Positions 1 to 4,784 of a stretch of DNA of 6,541 nucleotides are shown here, in pieces (within the stretch, counting starts at the first letter, position 1; every line of letters starts with the position of its first letter). The translations under genes were made by a program, and so were the position numbers. The stretch is taken from NCBI GenBank assembly GCA_027056215.1, contig JALULO010000242.1, forward strand, positions 1 through 6,541. The letters run 5' to 3'. The notes beneath the pieces were generated by a model. That model saw nothing but the letters and a program-made list of their open reading frames with translations, ran no database searches and was not told the origin of the DNA. The stretch is from Campylobacterales bacterium. Its GTDB lineage: Bacteria > Campylobacterota > Campylobacteria > Campylobacterales > QNZT01.

Positions 1-33
1 CTTATTATAGCAAAGCGAGTTGAATATAGATAA
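1..33 (+). CDS. 3' end of an upstream gene (partial, unidentified)
   Basis: Frame 1 is open from the window edge and reads ten codons (LIIAKRVEYR) before a TAA at 31-33. The other two forward frames close earlier, at positions 10 and 21. An AT-only inverted repeat follows the stop directly. Ten residues are too few to identify a family. If the gene pair downstream is an mshM-mshN equivalent, a secretin (mshL-like) would be the expected gene here, but that is guesswork from locus order in Vibrio-type MSHA clusters. Confidence 0.4.
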   Translation, partial: LIIAKRVEYR

Positions 34-44
34 GATAAGGGGCA

Positions 45-73
45 AATATATTTAATAAAAGATTAAATATATT
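45..73. repeat. 12-bp perfect inverted repeat after the upstream stop codon
   Basis: AATATATTTAAT (45-56) and ATTAAATATATT (62-73) are exact reverse complements around a 5-base loop (57-61). The stem starts 12 bases after the likely stop codon of the upstream gene. It has no G or C and no clean T-run follows, so it would be a weak rho-independent terminator. It may mark the transcript end or be a by-product of the extreme AT content. Confidence 0.5.
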
Positions 74-83
74 ACATATATTG

Positions 84-131
84 CTCTTAGGATATATTTA
101 TAGAAAAAAGAAAAAAGTGAACTCTAAGAGT
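84..131. promoter_or_regulatory. Pair of related CTCTWAG boxes, one a full palindrome
   Basis: CTCTTAG (84-90) and CTAAGAG (124-130) are reverse complements 33 bases apart. The second lies inside an exact 11-bp palindrome, ACTCT-A-AGAGT (121-131). With the proposed -10 at 164-169, the palindrome sits about 45-55 bases before the likely transcription start, where an activator or repressor could bind. No known regulator consensus is recognised. Together with the rest of 34-227 this accounts for the only long gene-free stretch in the left half; no small ORF or RNA gene is evident in it. Confidence 0.3.
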
Positions 132-160
132 GAATTGATTATAGTAATACAATTAAAACT

Positions 161-169
161 TGATATGAT
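161..169 (+). promoter_or_regulatory. Candidate extended -10 promoter of the ATPase/TPR operon
   Basis: TGATATGAT fits the TGn-TATAAT extended -10 pattern with one mismatch in the hexamer (TATGAT). No convincing -35 lies 16-18 bases upstream, which is common for sigma-70 promoters in Campylobacterota. Transcription would begin near 176 and give a leader of about 52 bases. The start would fall inside the inverted repeat at 173-195. Confidence 0.4.
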
Positions 170-172
170 GCG

Positions 173-195
173 AGTATTAAGATGAATTTAATACT
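173..195. promoter_or_regulatory. 8-bp inverted repeat over the likely transcription start (operator candidate)
   Basis: AGTATTAA (173-180) and TTAATACT (188-195) are perfect reverse complements with a 7-base spacer. The arms are centred about 11 bases apart, close to one helical turn, which suits a dimeric repressor. The element directly follows the proposed -10 and ends 22 bases before the Shine-Dalgarno (AAAGAGGT, 217-224). In RNA it would form only a weak AT-rich hairpin. Confidence 0.35.
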
Positions 196-227
196 AGTTC
201 TCACGTCAACTATATAAAAGAGGTAAA

Positions 228-1031
228 ATGAACCAGTTCTCTGAGGCAAAAGATTTATTTAGCGATGATTTTGATTTGAGCGGTTATTTTGATAGCCTAA
301 CCTTCGAATATGCAAAAAAGCAACTTATTGATGCAATGCAAACACATGATGTGCCACTCATCTTTATACTAGGAGATCCTGGAAGTGGTAAAAGTTTTTT
401 ACTAAATTATGTACAACAAAAAGTAACCAGTGTTAAAGTTGCAAAATATTTTACACACCCCTACTTTGATGAAAAAGAATTTTTAGAAACATTACTCAGC
501 CTAGCTGGAAGGAATATTCAACATAATGAATACTCGACCGAAGCACTCATCGGTCATCTAAAGAAAAATTTTTATGATTTAGAATATACAATTTTTATTG
601 ATGAAGCACAACTTCTAAGCGAAGAGCAAGTGGAACTTATTCGTATTTTAAGTGACCAAAAAATATTCCAATTTGTTCTTGCTATGCATAAAAAAGAAGG
701 AAATTATATTTTGCAAAAAGACCATTTTAAATCCAGAACTAACAAACGGATTATACTTGACGGCTTAAGTGATAAAGAGATTGGCCGCTATATTGAAAAT
801 CGCTTACTCTCTCATAACTTTTCAGATATCGCATCTATGTTTAAACCTACACATATGAGGTTTATAGCTAAATATGCGAACAGTAACTTTAGAACGACTA
901 AAAAACTAATCAAAACACTTCTTGAAATACTAAATATTGCTAATCGAGAAGGATATAAAAAATATAGCAAAGTTAACAATGCTACATTAACTATGGCAAC
1001 CATAGATACAGGACTTATTGATGTTAAATAA
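228..1031 (+). CDS. ExeA/MshM-type AAA ATPase of a type IV pilus or DNA-uptake apparatus
   Basis: This is a 267-residue P-loop ATPase. The Walker A motif GDPGSGKS is at residues 49-56 and the Walker B strand TIFIDEAQ at 121-128. A sensor-1-like strand (QFVLAMHK, about 148-155) precedes a basic segment (KSRTNKRIILDGLS, 168-181) that matches the 'R...L.PLS' region of ExeA/GspA proteins. Residues 208-240 form the C-terminal helical lid. The family energises assembly of secretins or pili at the inner membrane; relatives are ExeA/GspA, MshM and possibly the Campylobacter competence protein CtsP. Unlike ExeA it has no C-terminal peptidoglycan-binding domain. The start is well supported by AAAGAGGT at 217-224. 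The gene overlaps the following membrane TPR gene by 11 bp, an mshM-mshN-like arrangement. The family call is firm. The exact machine is inferred, because no pilin, secretin or traffic ATPase gene is in view. Confidence 0.8.
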   Translation: MNQFSEAKDLFSDDFDLSGYFDSLTFEYAKKQLIDAMQTHDVPLIFILGDPGSGKSFLLNYVQQKVTSVKVAKYFTHPYFDEKEFLETLLSLAGRNIQHNEYSTEALIGHLKKNFYDLEYTIFIDEAQLLSEEQVELIRILSDQKIFQFVLAMHKKEGNYILQKDHFKSRTNKRIILDGLSDKEIGRYIENRLLSHNFSDIASMFKPTHMRFIAKYANSNFRTTKKLIKTLLEILNIANREGYKKYSKVNNATLTMATIDTGLIDVK

Positions 1032-1650
1032 CAATTTCAGCAAACTTGTAAAACTTTATCACAAATATCAAGCAAAACAGAGAAATAAATATCTTTTAGG
1101 GTTATTAATACTAGTTGTATTAGCAATCGGTCTTTTTTGGTTTATGAAACAACAAGGTAGTACACCTACAACGGTAGAGGAAACTACCGTAGCTACCAAT
1201 GTTACGACAGCACAATCCACCGATACGAATCCTTCAGATAAAACGCAATCTCTTCTTAAAAAAACCTCAGTAACCACACCCGTAACAGAGGAAATGCCTA
1301 AACATATTATTAAAAGAAAACCAAAAAAGTCACATGATTCTGATACCTTTCAGCTAAAAATCACAAAGCAAAAAAACTTTTACAATCTGTTACTTGACTA
1401 TAAAAATAAACCATCCTATGCGACAGCTATCAGACTTGCACAATTTTATACCAATGAAAAAGACTATAACAAAGCGATTAAATGGTCTATCGAAGCGAGT
1501 AAAAAAGATCCTTCCCAAGCTATGTCATGGATTTTATATGCAAAGGCTAAAAAAGCACTTGGCAATATAGATGTAGCCAAAAAAGCACTTGCTATCTATT
1601 TAAAACACAATGCTTCTCAAGAAGCACAAGATTTGTTAGATAGTCTTTAA
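1021..1650 (+). CDS. Single-pass membrane protein with C-terminal TPR-like repeats (MshN-like)
   Basis: I place the start at ATG 1021, seven bases after AGGA (1010-1013), rather than at TTG 1018; the product is then 209 residues. A basic cytoplasmic N-terminus (1-23) leads into one transmembrane helix (about 24-41). A Thr/Ser/Val-rich low-complexity linker (47-92), a very basic patch (HIIKRKPKK, 95-103) and an alpha-helical region with TPR spacing (about 133-207, including YNKAIKWSIEASKKDP) follow. This is the layout of MshN and of other inner-membrane pilus-assembly or secretion accessory proteins, whose TPR part faces the periplasm. The 11-bp overlap with the upstream ATPase gene implies translational coupling and a shared complex. 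The basic patch could touch peptidoglycan or DNA, but that is speculation. The MshN likeness rests on architecture and gene order, not on a recognised signature. Confidence 0.65.
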   Translation: MLNNNFSKLVKLYHKYQAKQRNKYLLGLLILVVLAIGLFWFMKQQGSTPTTVEETTVATNVTTAQSTDTNPSDKTQSLLKKTSVTTPVTEEMPKHIIKRKPKKSHDSDTFQLKITKQKNFYNLLLDYKNKPSYATAIRLAQFYTNEKDYNKAIKWSIEASKKDPSQAMSWILYAKAKKALGNIDVAKKALAIYLKHNASQEAQDLLDSL

Positions 1651-1654
1651 AAAT

Positions 1655-1681
1655 TCTAACCAATGCTACTCGTTGGCTAGA
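1655..1681. terminator. Hairpin between convergent genes
   Basis: TCTAACCAA (1655-1663) pairs with TTGGCTAGA (1673-1681) apart from one A-C mismatch, around a 9-base loop. It fills the 40-bp gap between the stop of the TPR gene (1650) and the stop of the minus-strand lipoprotein gene (1691). A T-rich stretch (ATCTTCTTC) follows on the plus strand and another (TTTTTAAAG, read on the minus strand) follows on the other side, so it could act in both directions. Confidence 0.45.
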
Positions 1682-1690
1682 TCTTCTTCG

Positions 1691-2398
1691 CTAGGGGTTT
1701 GTCAATGTAGCATTGTTTGGTTTTTCGCCTACTTTTAGCACAGTCAAACCGTTGCGTCCATTGGAAATATAGGCTATATTATCTTTCATAACAAAAGCAT
1801 ATGCAGTATCAAACAAATCATATTGCCCTATAACCGTATAATCTTTTTCTCTAACTACTTTAAACCCTTCATGATCAACAAAATAGATCAATCCATCTTT
1901 ACTATAAAGTTTATGATTATTACTTTTATAGCCCTCAAAATATCCTAAAAACTTTACGGCATAAGGATCTGAAACATTGTAAGCATGTATACTGGTATAA
2001 TCATCCCAACTTTTTGCTACATATGTTACATAGGCGATATTTTCTATTACTTCAACATGATTTACATATTCAGGTGCATCATAATTCCCTATCACTATGG
2101 GTTGATATGGATTACTGATATCCACTACACTAAGTCCTTCACTGCCAGTTGCAAGATATGCATAATCGCCCCACTCACTTAAAGAGATATCTAATGCCAC
2201 TCCTTCTAAAAATAGGGATGAAATCTCTGTTATATCTATATGGCTTATGCTCTGCGTTGCACTTATTGTACTATTTTGTGATAATGTTTCTAAAACCCGA
2301 TCATTGGAATTTGAGACAATACCAACATCTGTTTTAATTGTGCTTCCACATCCCACCCAATACAATAGTAGACTCATAAGGATTAATATCTTTTGCAT
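1691..2398 (-). CDS. Lipoprotein with LVIVD-type beta-propeller repeats
   Basis: This 235-residue protein starts with a signal peptide ending LYWVGC. The lipidated cysteine would be C17; the box is imperfect, with W rather than L at -3. A Ser/Asn/Thr-rich linker (18-60) leads to about four blades of roughly 40 residues, starting near 66, 112, 160 and 200. The clearest carries YLATGSEGLSVVDISNPYQP (81-100), a classic LVIVD unit. Blade-like copies recur at SIHAYNVSDPYAV (136-148) and YISNGRNGLTVLKV (210-223). LVIVD proteins are extracytoplasmic propellers of mostly unknown function, thought to bind proteins or cell-surface ligands. Four blades are few for a closed propeller, so it may be short or may oligomerise. 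The start is supported by AGGAAGG (complement of 2404-2410), five bases upstream. It converges on the pilus-type operon but shares no transcript with it. Confidence 0.75.
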   Translation of the reverse strand: MQKILILMSLLLYWVGCGSTIKTDVGIVSNSNDRVLETLSQNSTISATQSISHIDITEISSLFLEGVALDISLSEWGDYAYLATGSEGLSVVDISNPYQPIVIGNYDAPEYVNHVEVIENIAYVTYVAKSWDDYTSIHAYNVSDPYAVKFLGYFEGYKSNNHKLYSKDGLIYFVDHEGFKVVREKDYTVIGQYDLFDTAYAFVMKDNIAYISNGRNGLTVLKVGEKPNNATLTNP

Positions 2399-2420
2399 AG
2401 AAACCTTCCTTTTTGTTTTC

Positions 2421-2449
2421 AGTGTACAACTATTGTTTACCTTTGTCTA
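2421..2449 (-). promoter_or_regulatory. Candidate promoter for the LVIVD lipoprotein gene
   Basis: Read on the minus strand, TAGACA (complement of 2444-2449) and TACACT (complement of 2421-2426) are separated by 17 bases, a sigma-70-like arrangement. The leader would be only about 15 bases and would just contain the AGGAAGG ribosome site. TATAGA (complement of 2446-2451) is an alternative -10 with a leader of about 40 bases. I cannot choose between them. Confidence 0.25.
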
Positions 2450-2506
2450 TAGAGTTTACTAATACTCATCAAAAAAGTACTGTATGTTTTCATATCGTTA
2501 CATTTT

Positions 2507-2515
2507 TGCTATAAT
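2507..2515 (+). promoter_or_regulatory. Extended -10 promoter of the carboxyspermidine dehydrogenase gene
   Basis: TGCTATAAT is a perfect extended -10 (TG at 2507-2508, TATAAT at 2510-2515). It is preceded by a T-run and has no recognisable -35. Transcription should start near 2522, leaving a leader of about 21 bases. AAGGA (2532-2536) is placed six bases before the ATG at 2543. This is the best promoter in the window. Confidence 0.7.
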
Positions 2516-2542
2516 CTATGCACTCATAGGCAAGGAAAAAAA

Positions 2543-3730
2543 ATGGCAAATATTCTCATCATCGGTGCTGGTGGCGTAGGTAGAGTGGTAGTACATAAAT
2601 GTGCACTAAACCATGATGTTTTTGATAAAATCACACTGGCAAGTCGAACTCTTTCAAAGTGTGAACTATATCAAAAAGAAGTCTCGCAACGTTACAATGT
2701 AGATATTGGCATAGCTAAAGTCGATGCTGATGATATTCAAGCATTGGTCACACTTATCCAAAAAATAAAGCCGGATATAGTGCTCAATATCGCCCTTCCA
2801 TACCAAGACTTAACAATCATGGAAGCGTGTTTACAAACTGGTGTAGACTATCTTGATACTGCCAATTATGAACATCCTGATACAGCAAAGTTTGAGTATA
2901 AAGAGCAATGGGCTTATCATCAAAGATTTAAAGAAAAAGGCATTATGGCACTACTTGGTAGTGGGTTTGATCCAGGTGTAACAAATGTTTTTTGTGCTTA
3001 TGCCCAAAAACATTACTTTGATGAAATCCATACCATAGATATACTTGATTGTAATGACGGAGATCATGGTTATCCTTTTGCTACCAACTTTAATCCTGAA
3101 ATAAACTTACGTGAAGTAAGTGCAAAAGGGCGATATTGGGAAGATGGAGCGTGGATTGAAACAAAACCGATGGAGATTAAGAAGGTTTGGAACTATCCAC
3201 AAATAGGTCAAAGAGATAGTTATCTGCTTTACCATGAAGAGATGGAAAGTCTTATCAAACACATCAAAGGACTTAAAAGGATTCGCTTTTTCATGACCTT
3301 TGGTGAAAGTTATCTCACACACATGAAATGTCTTGAAAATGTCGGAATGCTAGGCATAGAAGAAGTCGAACACAATGGTTGTAAAATCGTACCGATTCAA
3401 TTTCTAAAAACACTACTCCCCGATCCAGCGACACTTGGTAAACGCACAAAAGGCAAGACAAATATCGGTATCGTAGCACATGGCATAAAAGATGGAAAAG
3501 AAAAAACAATCTACATCTACAATGTATGTGACCATGAACAAACATACAAAGAAACACTCTCACAAGCAGTCAGTTATACGACGGGAGTTCCTGCTATGAT
3601 TGGTGCAAAACTGATGATAAACGATGCATGGATGAAGCCGGGTGTTTACAATATGGAACAATTTGACCCAGATCCGTTTATGGAAGCACTAAACACACAA
3701 GGTTTACCATACTTCATAAAAGAATTGTGA
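2543..3730 (+). CDS. Carboxynorspermidine/carboxyspermidine dehydrogenase (saccharopine dehydrogenase family)
   Basis: This 395-residue cytoplasmic enzyme has an N-terminal Rossmann fold with dinucleotide motif GAGGVG at residues 8-13. SRT (34-36) after the second strand suggests NADPH. The family signature LGSGFDPGVTNVF is at 138-150, and the substrate-domain segment DGDHGYPFATNFNPE at 172-186. Length and motifs fit the Lys1-like group that condenses aspartate beta-semialdehyde with putrescine or diaminopropane and reduces the imine to carboxyspermidine or carboxynorspermidine. NspC then decarboxylates this. This alternative route makes spermidine in Campylobacter jejuni (Cj0172c) and relatives that lack S-adenosylmethionine decarboxylase, so spermidine is the likelier product. 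No nspC or agmatine gene is nearby. The gene appears to have its own promoter, and AAGGA sets the start. Lysine-pathway saccharopine reductase is less likely on motif grounds, but substrate choice cannot be read from the sequence. Confidence 0.85.
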   Translation: MANILIIGAGGVGRVVVHKCALNHDVFDKITLASRTLSKCELYQKEVSQRYNVDIGIAKVDADDIQALVTLIQKIKPDIVLNIALPYQDLTIMEACLQTGVDYLDTANYEHPDTAKFEYKEQWAYHQRFKEKGIMALLGSGFDPGVTNVFCAYAQKHYFDEIHTIDILDCNDGDHGYPFATNFNPEINLREVSAKGRYWEDGAWIETKPMEIKKVWNYPQIGQRDSYLLYHEEMESLIKHIKGLKRIRFFMTFGESYLTHMKCLENVGMLGIEEVEHNGCKIVPIQFLKTLLPDPATLGKRTKGKTNIGIVAHGIKDGKEKTIYIYNVCDHEQTYKETLSQAVSYTTGVPAMIGAKLMINDAWMKPGVYNMEQFDPDPFMEALNTQGLPYFIKEL

Positions 3731-3736
3731 TAAAAT
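3728..3736 (+). promoter_or_regulatory. Candidate extended -10 built on the preceding stop codon
   Basis: TGATAAAAT places the TG of an extended -10 in the TGA stop of the dehydrogenase gene (3728-3730), with hexamer TAAAAT at 3731-3736. The predicted start is near 3743, giving a leader of about 22 bases, the same length as predicted at 2507 and 4748. AAGGG (3754-3758) is six bases before the ATG at 3765. Read-through from the upstream gene is an equally good explanation, since the gap is only 34 bp and holds no terminator. Confidence 0.35.
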
Positions 3737-3764
3737 ACTAAAATTATTTAAACAAGGGTAAAGA

Positions 3765-4112
3765 ATGAAACAAATAGATATGAATTCCGAAGAGTTTTTA
3801 ACAGAATTAGAAAAAACAAAAAAGTTTACAGATAAAGTCAATAAACAATTTGGCTGGGTATACAATCCAAATGAAGATGTCAATGAAGGTGTCACTATGG
3901 GATTAGCACGCCATAAACTACTTTATAAAAAACGTTTTTGTCCATGTTTTATGGTAGTTGAAGACCCAAAAACCGGTAAACATAAAAGTGCAGATGATCG
4001 TATTTGTCCTTGTAAACCTGCTATAGAGCAAGAGATCCCTGAAAAAGGTGTCTGTCATTGTGGTATATTTTGTACACCTGAGTATGTAGAAAGTCAAAAA
4101 AGCGAAGCATAA
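3765..4112 (+). CDS. Ferredoxin:thioredoxin reductase catalytic-chain family protein
   Basis: This 115-residue protein carries the three paired-cysteine motifs of the FTR catalytic (beta) chain: CPC at 59-61, CPC at 81-83 and CHC at 97-99. In the cyanobacterial enzyme, four of these cysteines hold a 4Fe-4S cluster and the second Cys of the first motif pairs with the last Cys of CHC as the redox-active disulfide. By analogy these are C61 and C99, with cluster ligands C59, C81, C83 and C97. The spacers are longer than I remember for cyanobacteria (19 and 13 residues here), and an extra cysteine, C103, makes CHCxxxC. No variable chain is nearby, as in other non-photosynthetic FTR relatives. The likely role is electron transfer from ferredoxin to thioredoxin or a similar dithiol protein in an anaerobic or microaerobic cell; the partner is unknown. 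AAGGG at 3754-3758 supports the start. Confidence 0.85.
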   Translation: MKQIDMNSEEFLTELEKTKKFTDKVNKQFGWVYNPNEDVNEGVTMGLARHKLLYKKRFCPCFMVVEDPKTGKHKSADDRICPCKPAIEQEIPEKGVCHCGIFCTPEYVESQKSEA

Positions 4113-4117
4113 ACAAC

Positions 4118-4142
4118 AATAGTCAGAAATATTCTGGCTATT
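4118..4142. terminator. Bidirectional terminator hairpin
   Basis: AATAGTCAGAA (4118-4128) and TTCTGGCTATT (4132-4142) form an 11-bp stem with one T-G wobble and a 3-base loop. It lies between the stop of the FTR-like gene (4112) and the minus-strand META lipoprotein gene, overlapping the latter's stop codon by two bases. The minus strand continues TTGTTGTTT after the stem, so termination should be better for the minus-strand gene. On the plus strand the following sequence is TTATCTGC. Confidence 0.7.
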
Positions 4143-4665
4143 ATCTGCTGATCAAAACATCTGTATCAAAATCAGGGGCACTAAGCAATGCCTTTTTTTC
4201 ACTAATCTCTTTAACTTCAAATACATTGGATACAAATGCTAAAAGCGCATCATCGGCATATTCAAACTGCTGACAACTTGGAAGCTCTATTGCTGGTGCG
4301 ATTGTAGCGTTTGAAAAACTGATTGTTTTATCTTTTATCTTATACTTTGCAGTAATCTTTTGACAATCAGCGTAGGCAACTACTTTATGATCTTGGAACA
4401 CCATATTGATTTTATACTTTTTTTTATATCTTGGAAGATTATTATTTTCATAAAATGATGCGATATTGATATCAATACTTTTCCATACTCCTTTTATGAG
4501 TACCGCCTGAATATCTTGAGAATTAATGGATAATGTATTCAAGCTATTTTGTATATCACCATCGTTCGATATAATCGTAGTATCATCTTTAATACCGGAA
4601 GAAGAACCACAAGCCTGCAATAGTAATATACTCATCATCAAAATAAATAATTGAAAACTTCTCAT
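4141..4665 (-). CDS. Lipoprotein with a META/HslJ-like domain
   Basis: This 174-residue protein opens with a clear lipoprotein signal (LLLQAC; lipidated C19). A polar linker (20-55) is followed by one domain (about 57-174) that resembles META domains of the HslJ family. GVWKSIDI (59-66) corresponds to the usual 'G-x-W-x-L' opening. YADCQKITAKYKIKDKTISF (98-117) matches the 'GCNxxxGxYxxxxxxLxF' core, and a second cysteine, C131, precedes the ADDALLAFVSNV helix (137-148). The usual asparagine after the core cysteine is replaced (CQK instead of CNR), so this is a divergent member. META proteins are envelope or secreted proteins; HslJ of E. coli is heat-induced and linked to novobiocin resistance, but the molecular role is unclear. 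AAGG (complement of 4674-4677) lies eight bases upstream of the start. The N-terminal part resembles that of the LVIVD lipoprotein at 1691-2398. Confidence 0.65.
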   Translation of the reverse strand: MRSFQLFILMMSILLLQACGSSSGIKDDTTIISNDGDIQNSLNTLSINSQDIQAVLIKGVWKSIDINIASFYENNNLPRYKKKYKINMVFQDHKVVAYADCQKITAKYKIKDKTISFSNATIAPAIELPSCQQFEYADDALLAFVSNVFEVKEISEKKALLSAPDFDTDVLISR

Positions 4666-4721
4666 GTAAAAAGCCTTTTTATTTTAAATCGACGAAAATA
4701 TAAATAATTTTAGTATTTTCT

Positions 4722-4730
4722 CTTATATCA
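4722..4730 (-). promoter_or_regulatory. Candidate extended -10 promoter of the META lipoprotein gene
   Basis: On the minus strand the sequence reads TGATATAAG, a TGn-TATAAT match with one mismatch in the hexamer. Transcription would start near 4715, with a leader of about 50 bases. It is divergent from, and about 20 bases away from, the plus-strand promoter candidate at 4748-4756, so polymerases at the two sites would interfere with each other. Confidence 0.4.
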
Positions 4731-4747
4731 TTTCGGTAATAAAAATA

Positions 4748-4780
4748 TGGTACACTACTGTAGACACTATGTAAAGGAGA
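4748..4780 (+). promoter_or_regulatory. Candidate promoter and strong Shine-Dalgarno of the Cys-rich lipoprotein gene
   Basis: TGGTACACT (4748-4756) is an extended -10 with a weaker hexamer. The start near 4763 would give a leader of about 22 bases. AAAGGAGA (4773-4780) is the strongest ribosome-binding site in the window, with AGGAG ending five bases before the ATG at 4785. It suggests efficient translation of this gene and, by coupling, of the dehydrogenase after it. Confidence 0.5.
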
Positions 4781-4784
4781 TGTC

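Noticed and set aside
1018..1020. TTG as the start of the membrane TPR gene
   Set aside because: The adjacent in-frame ATG at 1021 has better spacing to AGGA and is the preferred codon.
1068..1277. Minus-strand ORF of 69 codons opposite the TPR gene
   Set aside because: It is antisense to the Thr-rich linker of a well-supported gene, its Val/Thr-rich composition mirrors that linker, and it has no start signal.
3315..3563. Minus-strand Cys/His-rich ORF of 82 codons inside the dehydrogenase gene
   Set aside because: The Cys/His/Leu-rich composition is what the complement of the real reading frame produces here; it has no ribosome site and no motif.
3765..4112. Zinc-ribbon or rubredoxin-like protein
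   Set aside because: The CPC/CPC/CHC triad in this order is specific for the FTR catalytic chain and does not fit CXXC-type zinc or rubredoxin knuckles.
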